Shown here in pieces: positions 22,001 to 32,059 of a stretch of 61,794 nt of DNA. Origin of the DNA: Halothiobacillus sp. 15-55-196 (lineage in GTDB: Bacteria > Pseudomonadota > Gammaproteobacteria > Halothiobacillales > Halothiobacillaceae); NCBI GenBank assembly GCA_002282715.1, contig NCKC01000005.1, forward strand, positions 1 through 61,794. The letters run 5' to 3'. Position 1 is the stretch's first letter. The number at the start of each line of letters is the position of its first letter. The position numbers were made by a program, and so were the translations under genes. The notes under the pieces are model-generated. The model had not been told where the DNA came from. It searched no databases and saw only the letters and a list, made by a program, of their open reading frames with translations.

Positions 22001-23011
22001 ATCAAAGCCCACCTGCCCCGCCGCCGCGGGCGCAAGACGCTCCGGATTCAAACCCGTTGCCTGCCCGTGAATCGCGGCCTTGAGTTGTGGGGCAAAATCG
22101 ACCATGCCGCGCCCACATAACGATCCATCGAGGGTGTCGATGTGCAATCCTTCCAAGGTCATGCGCTGCGGATTGATCTGCGCATCGGCCTGCAGCGTGG
22201 CCGACGGGGTCGCAAAGCCCTCCCATCGCCCGTTGACCTGCGTTTTTGTAGCTGCCAGATTGCCGCCCAGCGTCATTTGCGCCAAAGCCCAACCCTGGGG
22301 CAAGGTCACAATCGTCGCCAATTGGCCTTGGATTTGATGCGGCGTTGCGACCGCGACGTGTACCGCGCCCTGCCCTTCAATGGTCGTGTCATGCGCGGCC
22401 TCATCGGTGTGGCCATCGGCAACACTTTGGCCGGGCAGACTCGCCACAATCTTGTTTATTTTTAATGAAATGATCTCTGCATCCGCCCGGCCTTCGGCTT
22501 GCAGGGTCGTGAGCGTCAGACTGGGTTGCGGGTTTTGATCCGCCCGGGTTGGCTGCACTAACGTGAAATGATCGACCTGCAGATGCGCCACCTGCACACC
22601 CACCGGCAGTTTCAACGGCAAATCATCCAGATTCAATGGCGTGGCTGGCGTGGTTGATTGGACGGGCGGGGGCAGGCGCAGAATCACATCCTCGGCGGTG
22701 AGGTTTTTGATGAGCAAGCTAAAGTGCCAGAACTGCCGCCAATCGAGTGCAACCTCGGCCTTGCCGATATCCAGGGACAGACCATCTTCAGCGTGGAAGG
22801 CAATCTGATCGATACGCAGACCCTGCCAGAGATTACCCTCGACTTTGCCCATCGAAAGCCCGGCCACTTGTTGCTGGGCCTGCCCTGCCAGCCAACGCAC
22901 GCCGGGCGTGGTTGCCGTCAAACCGATAAACGCGACAAATATCAATGCCAGCAACCCGCCGACCAACCAGCCGACGACCTGTAAAAGCGGGGAGAACCAG
23001 CGCAGCATCAA
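19079..23011 (-). CDS. tamB: TamB, translocation and assembly module inner-membrane component
   Basis: A 1310-aa protein with one N-terminal membrane segment (VVGWLVGGLLALIFVAFIGL, residues 12-31), a long repetitive beta body, and the conserved C-terminal DUF490 domain (about residues 950-1310). That domain includes FGEIDLIHGTYKAYGQNL, then RLQFVGPLGDPGI, and ends YKLSNLFSIEITTSPDATGGDLIYRIH over two blocks. TamB bridges the periplasm, works with TamA in outer-membrane protein assembly and, redundantly with YhdP, in phospholipid transport. Its ATG overlaps the tamA stop by 4 bp. Two members of the AsmA-like superfamily (this and yhdP) therefore occur in this window. Confidence 0.95.
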   Translation of the reverse strand: MMLRWFSPLLQVVGWLVGGLLALIFVAFIGLTATTPGVRWLAGQAQQQVAGLSMGKVEGNLWQGLRIDQIAFHAEDGLSLDIGKAEVALDWRQFWHFSLLIKNLTAEDVILRLPPPVQSTTPATPLNLDDLPLKLPVGVQVAHLQVDHFTLVQPTRADQNPQPSLTLTTLQAEGRADAEIISLKINKIVASLPGQSVADGHTDEAAHDTTIEGQGAVHVAVATPHQIQGQLATIVTLPQGWALAQMTLGGNLAATKTQVNGRWEGFATPSATLQADAQINPQRMTLEGLHIDTLDGSLCGRGMVDFAPQLKAAIHGQATGLNPERLAPAAAGQVGFDYQLSYAQSGDQGNETAQDTAQKSPSAQLQFKLTALGGHIARLPFEGLTVDGTLANQQISLDITHGTLAGGALKAKGELGLTGARPVALSLDLDRAALHDVLAPNGVAAEGAISTHLNLNGSLGVDPLRDAKMNFDWTIPNTVLHVPASAANQKSVRVPLSLALQGRYADQRLDLKQAKINLADASLDAKGRVTMADLTQNTPVDLTVNANIPQLAHLPWRAVNLPDLTGSLDLKSRLTGSVQHPEATVDLLARNLAYKQWQLANLSLNGHVKQQQTSVYDLSLRADRLTQKNAKKTADVRLNNLTLDAQGQWPQFLLDAQSANVGAGYSAAQRFRLSAQSPQGQVRLAIDGLLAQIGRTPTLRWGGQIKQLDVLPAPFHGTSIPAWHLQKPADLTLTTQQQTLGKTCLATDTGSKNQSGHLCIDLARNLARQENSKGRLDADLPLALITPWLPVAADLPGRVRLMADGAITADQAKGTLKLSLPDSEFRLPDTLGNRAYQYKNVDLTARVQSGVVNAVLSADVPDLLNIKGGGTVGLTGSKPLALDLKAVLPSVTALQGFLPQVDGLKGQARADLAVAGTLDQPKPSGRLVVDQLAFTLPDTGVAYDHGTLNAQIDGNGQLVFSGGLNGQNPTSNAASTQQTGVGRLNIQGTGDLAKLPQWQVQAQIQGQDVPVLRLPSLLIDASPDLTLDASQAGARIGGSITLPTVTARIEKLPDAVVKSTGDLVIVGEKKPTPTAAYPVTADIKLILGQAVSLAGMGFSTDLTGTLNLRLRPNAPLAAFGEIDLIHGTYKAYGQNLAVKQGRLQFVGPLGDPGIAATAQRVVGDTTVGLNITGTLYQPKTTVFSSPSLPESDALSILLTGKPLSDAGSGDRAMLMNAIAGLGVAQGNDIVRDIGQKFGFDSVGLDTSGGFGDTQLSLGKKIGDRLFVRYAVGVVNGLSEIITQYKLSNLFSIEITTSPDATGGDLIYRIH

Positions 23012-24789
23012 AAAGCCGTCCCGATGCCCAGATGCAATCGCGGCGTGTGTTGATTGCCGTCAAACGGATAGGCCACATCCACGCGCACCATGCCCACCGG
23101 CGAACGCCAACGGATGCCGATACCCGCACCTGTATTCAAATGAATGTTTTTTAACGCATCAAAGGCGTTACCCGTATCGACAAACGCCGCGCCCCACCAG
23201 TCGCGCCCGTACACCGGATGCATCACCTCGGCACTGGCCGTGAACAGGTATTGCCCGCCGATCACCTGGCCGGTCGAATCGATCGGACCCAGCGATTGAT
23301 AGGCATAACCGCGCACGGATTGATCGCCACCGGCAAAAAAACGCAGGCTTTTGGGCAAGGAATTGAAATCGGGTGTCACCACGCCTCCCAACTCGGTGCG
23401 TGTCTTGAACACCCATTTCCCCACAGGATAAAGCCCCCCCAGCATCACGTGGGCGCGCAACAGGGAGGTACTTGAGAGCAACGGCTTTGCCGCCGTGCTG
23501 ATGCCGCTGCTGAACACGAATCCTTTGGTCGGGAACAGCGGATCATTGAGCTCCTGGCGGCCCAAATGGGCACCGAACAACCAAAAACCGGTCGTCTGTG
23601 CCGGATTGCTGCCGAACTGACTGCGGTCAACCAGATATTCACTGTACAAGGAGCTCGTCCACGAATTGAAATTGCGCACCCAACGCAGGCCCGTTGTCGA
23701 CGATAACGTCGTGATGCCGGTGTCCTGCTCCCGATCGAACACCTCGTACAGGTCATAGTGCTGATTCAGGGGATCGGAAATTTTCGGCATACTGTAGGTG
23801 GCGCTGAGCGTTTGTTTGCGCTGTGCCAGGGACAAATCCGCTTTCCACGAATGGCCGGACCGGTTCACATATCGCTGGGTGATTTTGCCACCGAAGCGCG
23901 CGCCCGTATCCGTGCCATAACCGACACGCAGTTCATAACTGCGCGGCTCATTGGGCAGGGTGCGAATCGTGATGGGCACCTCATGCGCCTTGCGCTGATC
24001 CCATTGCGGGCGCACCCGCACGTCGCTGAAATATTGGCTGCTCGACAGATTCTGGTTCATGGCCACCAGCGTTTGCGTGGAGTAGGTATCGCCGGTTTTT
24101 GCACCGACCAGATTCTCGGCCAGCTCCGGCCTGAGAATGGTCTGATCGATCGTGATCTTGCCGATGTGGTAGCGGCTGCCCGCATCCAGATCGAGGTGAA
24201 TCTCGGCCGTGTTGGTTTTCGGATCGACCAACAACTCATGCTTTTGCCACTTGGCATCGAGATACCCCGCCCCACGCACGCGCTCCATGATGCCGTCACG
24301 CAGGGCGACATAAACGCCCTGATTTAAAAGCGCAGCCTTCGCGGGACGCGCGGTTTTGAGGTAGTCACGCAGAAACGGTTGTCGGGTCAGATCGTCCCCT
24401 GCCGCCGTGTTCACGACGACATCAACGGCGGCAATACGCACCCGCGGGCCGGGGGTGATGTCCATCGTCGGCATGGCGCAATCAGGATCTTGTTTCAAAT
24501 GGGTTTGAATCCGTGCATTGAAATAACCCATGGCTTGCAGCGCATCCCGCGCCGCCAGGGTGGCCGATTGCAAATAACGCCGCATCAATACGGGCGAGGC
24601 ATCACACGTGAAGCGAATCGGTGGAACGGACAGCCCCACCTGGAGAATCAGCGCCTTGTTCTGGGCTTGGGTGATCTCGCCGGTCAGTTGCAGTTGCGGT
24701 TTCCCGCTGGCCGCCTGTGCCGCAGACATACTCAGAAACAGCACAAGCAAAAAGACAACCGGTGAAAACCACAACAGACGGCCTAACAT
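23008..24789 (-). CDS. tamA: TamA, Omp85-family outer-membrane component
   Basis: An Omp85-family barrel protein of about 593 aa. The start at the ATG ending at 24789 gives a signal peptide (MLGRLLWFSPVVFLLVLFLS, then MSAAQA, cleavage before ASGK); the 25-codon upstream extension overlaps parE. Three POTRA domains span roughly residues 30-260, and the 16-strand barrel follows, with the conserved GGDQSVRGYAYQSLGP (the VRGY motif of Omp85 loop L6) and a C-terminal strand ending in LHLGIGTAF, a terminal aromatic suited to BAM recognition. Coupled to tamB by ATGA overlap. Confidence 0.95.
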   Translation of the reverse strand: MLGRLLWFSPVVFLLVLFLSMSAAQAASGKPQLQLTGEITQAQNKALILQVGLSVPPIRFTCDASPVLMRRYLQSATLAARDALQAMGYFNARIQTHLKQDPDCAMPTMDITPGPRVRIAAVDVVVNTAAGDDLTRQPFLRDYLKTARPAKAALLNQGVYVALRDGIMERVRGAGYLDAKWQKHELLVDPKTNTAEIHLDLDAGSRYHIGKITIDQTILRPELAENLVGAKTGDTYSTQTLVAMNQNLSSSQYFSDVRVRPQWDQRKAHEVPITIRTLPNEPRSYELRVGYGTDTGARFGGKITQRYVNRSGHSWKADLSLAQRKQTLSATYSMPKISDPLNQHYDLYEVFDREQDTGITTLSSTTGLRWVRNFNSWTSSLYSEYLVDRSQFGSNPAQTTGFWLFGAHLGRQELNDPLFPTKGFVFSSGISTAAKPLLSSTSLLRAHVMLGGLYPVGKWVFKTRTELGGVVTPDFNSLPKSLRFFAGGDQSVRGYAYQSLGPIDSTGQVIGGQYLFTASAEVMHPVYGRDWWGAAFVDTGNAFDALKNIHLNTGAGIGIRWRSPVGMVRVDVAYPFDGNQHTPRLHLGIGTAF

Positions 24790-24793
24790 CAGA

Positions 24794-26710
24794 TCACGCG
24801 ACGATGGCCAGATCACCCTTGGCTTCCAGCCAGCCGCGCCGATCGGCTGCGCGTTTTTTGGCAAGCAGCATATCCATCAACGCATAAGGATCATCGTCCA
24901 TCATGGACAACTGCACCAAGCGGCGGGTTTGCGGGGCGAGTGTGGATTCACGCAGTTGGCCGGGGTTCATTTCGCCAAGGCCCTTGAAGCGGGTAACCTG
25001 GGGCTTGCCGCGCCGATGCTCGGCGGCAAAACGGCCCAGAATACCGTCGCGCTCGGCTTCATCGAGCGCGTAGAACGTCTCCTTGCCCAAATCGATGCGG
25101 TACAAGGGCGGCATGGCGACGAATACATGCCCCGCCCGAACCAGAGCCGTGAAATGCCGCAGAAAGAGCGCGCAAAGCAAGGTGGCAATATGCAGGCCAT
25201 CGGAATCGGCATCGGCAAGGATGCAGATCTTGCCGTACCGCAACTTGGATAGGTCATCACTGCCCGGTTCCAAGCCAATCGCCACGGCAATGTCATGCAC
25301 TTCCTGACTGGCCAGCACCTGATCGACCCCGGTTTCCCAGGTGTTCAGAATCTTGCCGCGCAACGGCATGATGGCCTGAAAATCCCGCTCACGCGCCTGC
25401 TTGGCCGAACCGCCCGCCGAGTCCCCTTCCACAAGAAACAACTCGGTGCGCGAGATATCCGTGGCGGTGCAGTCCGCAAGTTTACCCGGCAGCGCGGGCC
25501 CGGCCGTGACCCGCTTGCGGGCGACTTTCTTGTCGTTCTTGAGCCGCGTTTGCGCCGCATCGATGGCGATACGCGCGATAATTTCGCCCTGTTCGGGATG
25601 CTGGTTGAGCCAGAGCGATAACGAATCCTTGATCACGCCACCGATGAAACTCGCCGACTCGCGCGAAGACAGTCGCTCTTTCATTTGACCTGCGAATTGC
25701 GGATCTGACAGCTTCGCCGAGAGCACGAACGCGACGCGATCGAACACGTCCTCGGGTGTCAACTTGACGCCACGCGGCACCAGATTACGGAAATCGCAGA
25801 ACTCGCGCACCGCCTCGGTCAAACCCTGGCGAAGACCGTTGACGTGGGTGCCGCCCTGTGGCGTCGGGATCAGGTTCACATAGCTTTCGGTCAGCGGTTC
25901 GCCGCCCTCTTCCAGCCAGACCAGTGCCCAATCGACCATTTGTGGCCGCTCGGTCAGCTCGGCACTCATATGGCCGACAAAACCCTGAGCCGGAATGATC
26001 GCCCGGCCTTCGAGGGCTCCGAGCAGGTAATCGCACAGGCCGTTCTCGTAATGCCAGATTTTTTGTGGCTCGTCGCTGGACTCATCGAGAAAGGTCACCG
26101 TGAGACCGGGGCAGAGCACGGCCTTGGCGCGCAACACATGCTGCAGGCGACTGACTAGAAACTTGGGTTGATCGAAATAGCTTGCCCTCGGCCAAAAACG
26201 CAAACGCGTGCCGGTCTGCTTTTTCGGCACGGTACCGACCTCGGTCAGCGCGCCAACCGGGACACCATCCTCGAAGGCCATCTGCCAGATTTTCCCGTCC
26301 CGACGAATCTCGACGGTGAGTTTTTCGGACAAGGCATTGACGACAGATACGCCCACACCGTGTAAACCGCCGGAAAAGCGGTAGGTCTTGTCGGAGAATT
26401 TTCCGCCCGAATGCAGGCGCGTGAGGATGAGTTCAACGCCCGTCACACCGTGCTCAGGATGAATATCGACCGGCATCCCACGCCCGTCGTCGGTAACGGA
26501 CAGCGAGCCATCGGCGTGCAAAACCACATCGATCCGGCTGGCAAAACCGCTGACGGCCTCATCGACGCTGTTATCGATGACTTCCTGTGCCAGATGATTG
26601 GGGCGCGTGGTATCGGTGTACATCCCCGGCCGCTTGCGCACCGGCTCAAGGCCGGTGAGCACCTCGATGGCGCGGGCATCATATAGTTGAGAATTCGTAG
26701 AATCAGCCAT
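24794..26710 (-). CDS. parE: DNA topoisomerase IV subunit B
   Basis: ATPase subunit of topoisomerase IV, which decatenates daughter chromosomes. The GHKL ATP site is visible (VIDNSVDEA, DDGRGMPVDIH, and GLHGVGVSVVNALS), followed by the transducer and the Toprim domain with LFLVEGDSAGGSAKQARERD split at EGDSAGGSA, ILADADSDGLHI and RFKGLGEMNP. 638 aa and the missing GyrB-specific insert support ParE over GyrB. Ends 4 bp before tamA starts, so it heads the parE-tamA-tamB-yugP transcript. parC is not in the window. Confidence 0.95.
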   Translation of the reverse strand: MADSTNSQLYDARAIEVLTGLEPVRKRPGMYTDTTRPNHLAQEVIDNSVDEAVSGFASRIDVVLHADGSLSVTDDGRGMPVDIHPEHGVTGVELILTRLHSGGKFSDKTYRFSGGLHGVGVSVVNALSEKLTVEIRRDGKIWQMAFEDGVPVGALTEVGTVPKKQTGTRLRFWPRASYFDQPKFLVSRLQHVLRAKAVLCPGLTVTFLDESSDEPQKIWHYENGLCDYLLGALEGRAIIPAQGFVGHMSAELTERPQMVDWALVWLEEGGEPLTESYVNLIPTPQGGTHVNGLRQGLTEAVREFCDFRNLVPRGVKLTPEDVFDRVAFVLSAKLSDPQFAGQMKERLSSRESASFIGGVIKDSLSLWLNQHPEQGEIIARIAIDAAQTRLKNDKKVARKRVTAGPALPGKLADCTATDISRTELFLVEGDSAGGSAKQARERDFQAIMPLRGKILNTWETGVDQVLASQEVHDIAVAIGLEPGSDDLSKLRYGKICILADADSDGLHIATLLCALFLRHFTALVRAGHVFVAMPPLYRIDLGKETFYALDEAERDGILGRFAAEHRRGKPQVTRFKGLGEMNPGQLRESTLAPQTRRLVQLSMMDDDPYALMDMLLAKKRAADRRGWLEAKGDLAIVA

Positions 26711-26857
26711 GGAAAATCAATGCTCGGAACTGAAAACAGGGGACAAAACAGGATCAAACAGCATCACGGTACGGTCAGCAATCAACGCGGGGTTTGCCCG
26801 TCGTCGATCCGCTGCCAGGAAAGTGTACACGCAACGCGGCAGTTGATGCCCATTCAG

Positions 26858-27775
26858 TCAATTCCGGCGCGATATGAGCGACAGAAGTAAAGCTGTGAGA
26901 ATCAGGATGATGCCAATCAATTCGAATAATCCGGGCCGCTCGCCCAACTGAATCCATGCACCCAAAACACCGACGCTGGGAATCAGCAATGAGCCGAAAC
27001 CGGCAAATCGGGTGGGCAGATTGTGCAGGGCATAAATCCAGAGCAACCAACCCAGCGCCCCCGCCGGCACGATGTTGTAGAACAGAACCCAAAGCAGATG
27101 CGGTGTCCATTCGGCATGCCAGGGTTCAAGAATCACCGCCGCCAGCAAAATGGCAAAACCACCGAACAGCATCTGCCAGGCGGTGACACTGAGCAGATCG
27201 AGGCGATAACGACGACCGAATTTCTTCTGCCAGATCGAACCACCCGCCCAGGTCAAACCGGACAATACGGCAAACAAAGAGGCACCGATAGCCAGGTGCC
27301 CACGCCACGGCGCGATCATGAAAAACAGCCCCATACCCGCAATGCCTAGCGCCAGCCATTGGCGCCCGGTCAGGCGTTCATGCAATACGACATGCGCCAT
27401 CAGCATCAGCCACAATGGCATGGTGAAAACGATCACAGCCGTTTCACCCGCCGCACCGGTTTGCAACGCCCACATCATGAAGCCGACAAAACCGGCAGTC
27501 TGCAAGAGTCCCAATGGAATGACGTAATGCATGGGCGGCGGTCTGAGCGATCGGCCCGTTGCAGGCAGCAAGAGCAGTAGCAACACGGCGGGAATGATCG
27601 TGCGCAGGGCTCCGAACCACAGCGCGGCAATCTCGCTCAAACCGCCTTTCATCACCACCCAGTTGTAACCCCACAGCAAGCCGAGCAGCAGCAGGGCGAC
27701 CAACGGCCAGAAATAGGGATGATGACGGACTGAACGCGGGGCGATAACTGCAGGAGAATCGGGGATAGAGGACAT
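26858..27775 (-). CDS. EamA-type (DMT superfamily) transporter
   Basis: An integral membrane protein of about 305 aa with ten predicted membrane segments arranged as two EamA repeats. The first begins at FWPLVALLLLGLLWGYNWVV, the second around IGASLFAVLSGLTWAGG. Family members export amino acids or metabolites; the substrate here is unknown. The ATG ending at 27775 (MSSIPDSP) is preferred because a longer frame back to 27919 would run into the region needed for the divergent cnoX promoter and encodes a non-membrane, unconserved stretch. It reads in the same direction as parE, 147 bp upstream. Confidence 0.88.
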   Translation of the reverse strand: MSSIPDSPAVIAPRSVRHHPYFWPLVALLLLGLLWGYNWVVMKGGLSEIAALWFGALRTIIPAVLLLLLLPATGRSLRPPPMHYVIPLGLLQTAGFVGFMMWALQTGAAGETAVIVFTMPLWLMLMAHVVLHERLTGRQWLALGIAGMGLFFMIAPWRGHLAIGASLFAVLSGLTWAGGSIWQKKFGRRYRLDLLSVTAWQMLFGGFAILLAAVILEPWHAEWTPHLLWVLFYNIVPAGALGWLLWIYALHNLPTRFAGFGSLLIPSVGVLGAWIQLGERPGLFELIGIILILTALLLSLISRRN

Positions 27776-27933
27776 GAGTTGACCCAGAGTGTGGCCGTGC
27801 CGAAAAGAAAAAAGGGGCAGAAGCATAGCAGTCAGATTCGGGTTTCGCCGTGCTTCTGCCTTGAAAAGTGTAGGCAGAGCCGCCATACATTCCCCACTTC
27901 GAGTTTTTTTCATTTTCAAACAAGAGGATGCCC

Positions 27934-28797
27934 ATGTCCGATCTGCCCTATATTTTCGACGTTACCGCCGCAGAATTTCAGACCCGCGTCATCGATGCGT
28001 CTTTTCAGACGCCTGTACTTGTGGATTTCTGGGCGGAATGGTGCGGCCCTTGCCGGACGCTCAAGCCCATGCTCGAACAGATCACCGAAAGCTATGGCGG
28101 CAAATTGCAGCTCGCCAAGGTCAACACGGATGTCGAAGCGCAATTGGCCGGCCATTTCGGCATTCGCAGCCTGCCGACCGTGATGTTGGTCATCAATGGC
28201 GCGCCGGTGGATCAATTCATGGGGGCGTTGCCGGAAAGCAAGGTCCGTGAATTTCTGGAGAAACACATCGTTTCCGAGGTGCGGGCCCTGAGAAATCAGG
28301 CGCGCGAGCAAGCCGATGCCGGTGCCATCGAACAGGCAATCGACCTGCTCAAGCAAGCCAACGCCATCGAACCAAATAATGCAGACGTTCTGATCGACCT
28401 GGCCGAAATCATAAGCAAGACGGGCGACCACGACCAGGCCATGCAGATCATCGATGCCCTGCCGATCGATGTCGCCACGCGCAAGGATGTGAAAGAACTC
28501 AAAGCGCGCATTCACCTGGCACAACATGCAGGAGATGGCCCAAGTATCGAGGAACTGCAAGCCCGTATAGCCGTCGACGAAAACGATCTTGACGCACGCG
28601 AGCAGCTCGCCTCTCGTTGTGCCATGACTCAGGACTATGAATGCGCCCTCGCCCAGTTCTTCGCCATCATGCAACGCGATCGTCAATTCAAGGATGACGC
28701 CGGTCGTCGCGGCCTGCTCGATATCTTTGAGCTTCTTGGCTCTGATCACGCCCTCACGAAGATCTGGCGCCGTAAAATGTTCGGCCTGCTGCACTAA
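27934..28797 (+). CDS. cnoX: Thioredoxin-TPR co-chaperone, CnoX/YbbN-like, with an intact CGPC motif
   Basis: 287 aa: an N-terminal thioredoxin domain (about 1-115) followed by a helical TPR region (about 120-287, e.g. ADAGAIEQAIDLLKQANAIE). This is the CnoX architecture; CnoX holds aggregation-prone proteins under bleach stress and hands them to chaperones. The site here is WCGPC (Cys37, Cys40), whereas E. coli CnoX has lost the first Cys, so this protein should be redox active. Start at 27934 is favoured because AAGAGG sits 6 nt upstream; an ATG at 27928 would be too close to it. Confidence 0.9.
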   Translation: MSDLPYIFDVTAAEFQTRVIDASFQTPVLVDFWAEWCGPCRTLKPMLEQITESYGGKLQLAKVNTDVEAQLAGHFGIRSLPTVMLVINGAPVDQFMGALPESKVREFLEKHIVSEVRALRNQAREQADAGAIEQAIDLLKQANAIEPNNADVLIDLAEIISKTGDHDQAMQIIDALPIDVATRKDVKELKARIHLAQHAGDGPSIEELQARIAVDENDLDAREQLASRCAMTQDYECALAQFFAIMQRDRQFKDDAGRRGLLDIFELLGSDHALTKIWRRKMFGLLH

Positions 28798-28885
28798 TTG
28801 CTTTCACAACAATAGGCATATTAAGTTATTGATTCGCCTAAAAAATAGCATAAGAACCATGCCGTGGCCGACCATTACGGCCAAA

Positions 28886-28914
28886 GAAAAAGCCCGGATT
28901 TTCCGGGCTTTTTC
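28886..28914. terminator. Bidirectional rho-independent terminator between cnoX and rne
   Basis: A perfect palindrome: GAAAAAGCCCGGA, loop TTT, TCCGGGCTTTTTC. A-run and T-run flank the GC stem on both sides, so it can terminate cnoX on the plus strand and rne on the minus strand; the two genes converge here. Confidence 0.92.
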
Positions 28915-28939
28915 TATCTTCGGCTAATCGAAACCGATC

Positions 28940-31900
28940 TTATGTATTCGGTTCCTTGCGAACGGTCTTTTCGGCAGAATCTGTCGTTGCAATCGCTTCA
29001 GGCTGAACGTCTTCTTGAGGTGCTGTCTCAACCTGAGTTATCGCTTCAGTAACCGCTTCCGCTGTCGTCGCCTCTGGCTGCTCGGCTTCAATAACCGCTT
29101 CCATAGGCACAGATTCAACGGGTGAAGGTTCGACAGACGTGGATTCAATGATCGCTTCTGCCACAGGCGCTTGCTCGGGATTTATAGCAGGAGAATCATG
29201 GATCGACTCGACCTCGGCGACCGGAGTTTCAACTTCTTCGACTGCTGACGCATTGGATTGTACGTCCATCGGCACCGTCTCAGCGACCGGTTCGTCCGCG
29301 ACTTTGGTCTCTAATGCGGCAGGGGCAGGAACTTCCTCTTGCTTGGCAGCCAGTGTGGCACTGGCTTGCGACCACGGAGAGTCTTTGGTTGCTTCTGGCT
29401 GCGCAGCGATCTGTTCAACTAGTGCTTCAGGGACGGGCGTGGGCACTTCAACTGGCGACTCAGTTGCGGCCACTGACGGCATCTCTTCCTTCGTGTGATC
29501 GAAAAGCTCCGATGCAGGCACCGGTGCTGCAACGACTGGGGCGACTGCCGCAATCGTGGTATACGCCGGTGCTTCGGCCTGCGATTCAACAACAGGATCA
29601 GAGGCGACTGACGGCGCTTTATTCGGTTCATTCGCCACTTTATTCTCGGGCTGAGGAGCAGCAACCTCGGCTTCTGCGTTTGTCGTTATGGCCGCAGCCA
29701 TCAGAGCGGGAACGACCACATCATCCGCGAGCAATCCCAAGGCCGCATTGGGTGCCAAAGCAGCAGCCGGATCGCGTTTGACTGCAACATTGAGAGGCAA
29801 GGCAGAAGGTGATGCCACCGGCGCCTTGAGTTGCTGCTCGATCAGGCTTTGCTCGTGTGCGGCAATCGGACGAACGGCCGGCTCGGATGAGCGGGGCTCG
29901 CGTTGACGGGCCGTGTTTTTTTCAGGTGCTTTCGCTGAGCTCTTGCCCTCTCGAGTGTCCGTGGCGACAGCCGTTACTTCAGCAGGCTGACTCGCCGAAG
30001 CGGCGGTATTAACCTGACCATCTCTTTGGCCTTCCGCTGGTTTTCTGCTGCGTGAACGGCGACGACGGTTGCCCGAACCTTCCGGCTTCGTGCCTTCTGC
30101 CTTGCCATCATCACGGCGTTTATCCTCAGGTCGTGCGTCTGGCTCACTCGTTTGAACCGCAGCACGAGGCAACCGATCCGGTGTAGTCCTATTTTCGTCC
30201 TTCGCACGCGGCGGTCGATTCGATGATGCCTTCTTAGCCGGAGTCCGAGGAACGGCCACTTCCGGCTCGACCCGCTTGTCACCGGCACCGAAAATCTGAC
30301 CGATCACACGCTTGAGCAATCCCAAGGCACTGGTATTGGTCGCGTTCGTGGTGGCCGCCGGAACAGTAGCCGCGACGGGCGCGCTGGCAGCAGCCTTGGG
30401 CTGTGGCGCGGGTTGAGCAGCCGGACGAATCGGTTCGATCGGCGCAATGGGACGTCGCGGCGCACGCTCCAGTTCCGGCAAGGCCACGGCAAGCGGTTCA
30501 ATCAGGGCACGCGAACTGGCCGGTGCTTCGGCAAGATCGGAGCGACGAACGCGTTCGATTTTAAAGTGCGGTGTTTCAAGGTTGATATTGGGAATCACCA
30601 ACACCTCAACCTGATGATTCTGCTCGATCTCGTGGAGCTGAGGACGCTTTTCGTTGAGCAGGTAGGTGCCTACATCGACGGGCACCTGGGCCACAACCCG
30701 ACCGGTCTGATCTTTCATGGACTCATCGATCATCAAGCGCATGATCGAAAGCGCCAAGGATTCTACCGAACGGATATGCCCCTGCCCCATGCAGCGCGGG
30801 CATACATGCTGCGCCGATTCTTCAAGAGATGATGACAACCGCTGGCGTGACATTTCGAGCAAGCCGAAACGGGAAATTCGCCCCAGTTGCACCCGGGCAC
30901 GATCCATCTTGAGGGCATCACGCAGGCGATTTTCGACTTCACGTTGATGCTTGGGCTGCCCCATGTCGATGAAATCGATGACAACCAGACCACCCAAGTC
31001 CCGTAGGCGCAATTGACGGGCGATCTCGTCGGCCGCTTCAAGATTCGTATTGAATGCCGTGTCTTCGATATCCTGACCCTTGGTGCTGCGCCCGGAGTTG
31101 ATATCGACCGCCGTCAGGGCTTCGGCCACATCGAACACCAACTCGCCGCCGGAAGGCAGGGTCACGTTCCGCTCATAGGCCGATTCGATCTGGGATTCGA
31201 TCTGGTAACGCGTGAACAGCGGCGTACGGTCCTGATACAGGTGAATCTTGTCCACGGAATCCGGAGAAACAAGATTCACGAAATCCAGCGCCTGCTGGTA
31301 CATGTTGGGCTCGTCGATCAGCACTTCGCCGATATCGTTACGCATGTAATCGCGCAACGCACGAATGATCAGGTCGCTTTCCTGATAAATCAGGAACGGT
31401 GCCTTGCGGGACTCGGATTTTTTCAGGATGGCAACCCATACCTGTTGCAGGTAATCGAGATCCGATTGCAGCTCGGCGGATTCACGTCCGACACCTGCCG
31501 TACGCACGATCAGCCCCATCCCTTCGGGCACGGTCAACTCGGACAGCGCAGCCTTGATCTCGGCGCGATCATCGCCTTCGATCCGACGGGATACGCCACC
31601 GGCGCGCGGATTGTTCGGCATCAGAACCAGATAACGGCCCGCCAGGCTGACGAACGTGGTGAGCGCTGCCCCTTTGTTGCCGCGCTCTTCCTTTTCGACC
31701 TGAACGATGATTTCCTGGCCTTCTTTCAAGGCCGATTTGATGACCGGGCGGCCCTTGTCATCAACGGCCTCCGAATCAAAATAGCTGCGGGCGATTTCCT
31801 TGAAGGGCAGAAAGCCGTGGCGATCTGCGCCGTAATTAACGAAAACCGCTTCGAGACTCGGCTCGATTCGCGTAATTAACGCTTTGTAAATATTGGATTT

Positions 31901-32011
31901 TTTCTGTTCGTGACCGGGTGTTTCTATATCGATGTCATAGAGCGTCTGTCCATCGACGAGCGCCACCCGAATCTCTTCGGCCTGGGTGGCATTGATTAGC
32001 ATTCTTTTCAT
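28940..32011 (-). CDS. rne: Ribonuclease E
   Basis: Essential endoribonuclease and degradosome scaffold. The N-terminal half (about 1-520) is canonical: [20 protein letters not shown] start, S1 domain with [14 protein letters not shown], catalytic Asp residues in [10 protein letters not shown] and [10 protein letters not shown], and the Zn-link CPRCMGQG that tetramerises the enzyme. The C-terminal half is low complexity: an Arg-rich RNA-binding patch ([12 protein letters not shown]), then about 300 residues dominated by Glu, Ala, Val and Pro. Such tails are disordered and bind partners by short motifs; I cannot tell which partners. Divergent from rluC, as in E. coli, with a long leader that is probably the autoregulatory 5' UTR. 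Confidence 0.97.
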   Translation of the reverse strand: MKRMLINATQAEEIRVALVDGQTLYDIDIETPGHEQKKSNIYKALITRIEPSLEAVFVNYGADRHGFLPFKEIARSYFDSEAVDDKGRPVIKSALKEGQEIIVQVEKEERGNKGAALTTFVSLAGRYLVLMPNNPRAGGVSRRIEGDDRAEIKAALSELTVPEGMGLIVRTAGVGRESAELQSDLDYLQQVWVAILKKSESRKAPFLIYQESDLIIRALRDYMRNDIGEVLIDEPNMYQQALDFVNLVSPDSVDKIHLYQDRTPLFTRYQIESQIESAYERNVTLPSGGELVFDVAEALTAVDINSGRSTKGQDIEDTAFNTNLEAADEIARQLRLRDLGGLVVIDFIDMGQPKHQREVENRLRDALKMDRARVQLGRISRFGLLEMSRQRLSSSLEESAQHVCPRCMGQGHIRSVESLALSIMRLMIDESMKDQTGRVVAQVPVDVGTYLLNEKRPQLHEIEQNHQVEVLVIPNINLETPHFKIERVRRSDLAEAPASSRALIEPLAVALPELERAPRRPIAPIEPIRPAAQPAPQPKAAASAPVAATVPAATTNATNTSALGLLKRVIGQIFGAGDKRVEPEVAVPRTPAKKASSNRPPRAKDENRTTPDRLPRAAVQTSEPDARPEDKRRDDGKAEGTKPEGSGNRRRRSRSRKPAEGQRDGQVNTAASASQPAEVTAVATDTREGKSSAKAPEKNTARQREPRSSEPAVRPIAAHEQSLIEQQLKAPVASPSALPLNVAVKRDPAAALAPNAALGLLADDVVVPALMAAAITTNAEAEVAAPQPENKVANEPNKAPSVASDPVVESQAEAPAYTTIAAVAPVVAAPVPASELFDHTKEEMPSVAATESPVEVPTPVPEALVEQIAAQPEATKDSPWSQASATLAAKQEEVPAPAALETKVADEPVAETVPMDVQSNASAVEEVETPVAEVESIHDSPAINPEQAPVAEAIIESTSVEPSPVESVPMEAVIEAEQPEATTAEAVTEAITQVETAPQEDVQPEAIATTDSAEKTVRKEPNT

Positions 32012-32040
32012 GGATTGATTCTCGAATAAAACGCCACCCG

Positions 32041-32059
32041 CGCAGCCATGTGGGCTGCG
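32041..32059 (-). promoter_or_regulatory. Hairpin just upstream of rne
   Basis: CGCAGCC (32041-32047) pairs with GGCTGCG (32053-32059), loop of 5, in the leader about 30 nt upstream of the rne ATG. It is close to the ribosome-binding region without covering it. Confidence 0.5.
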
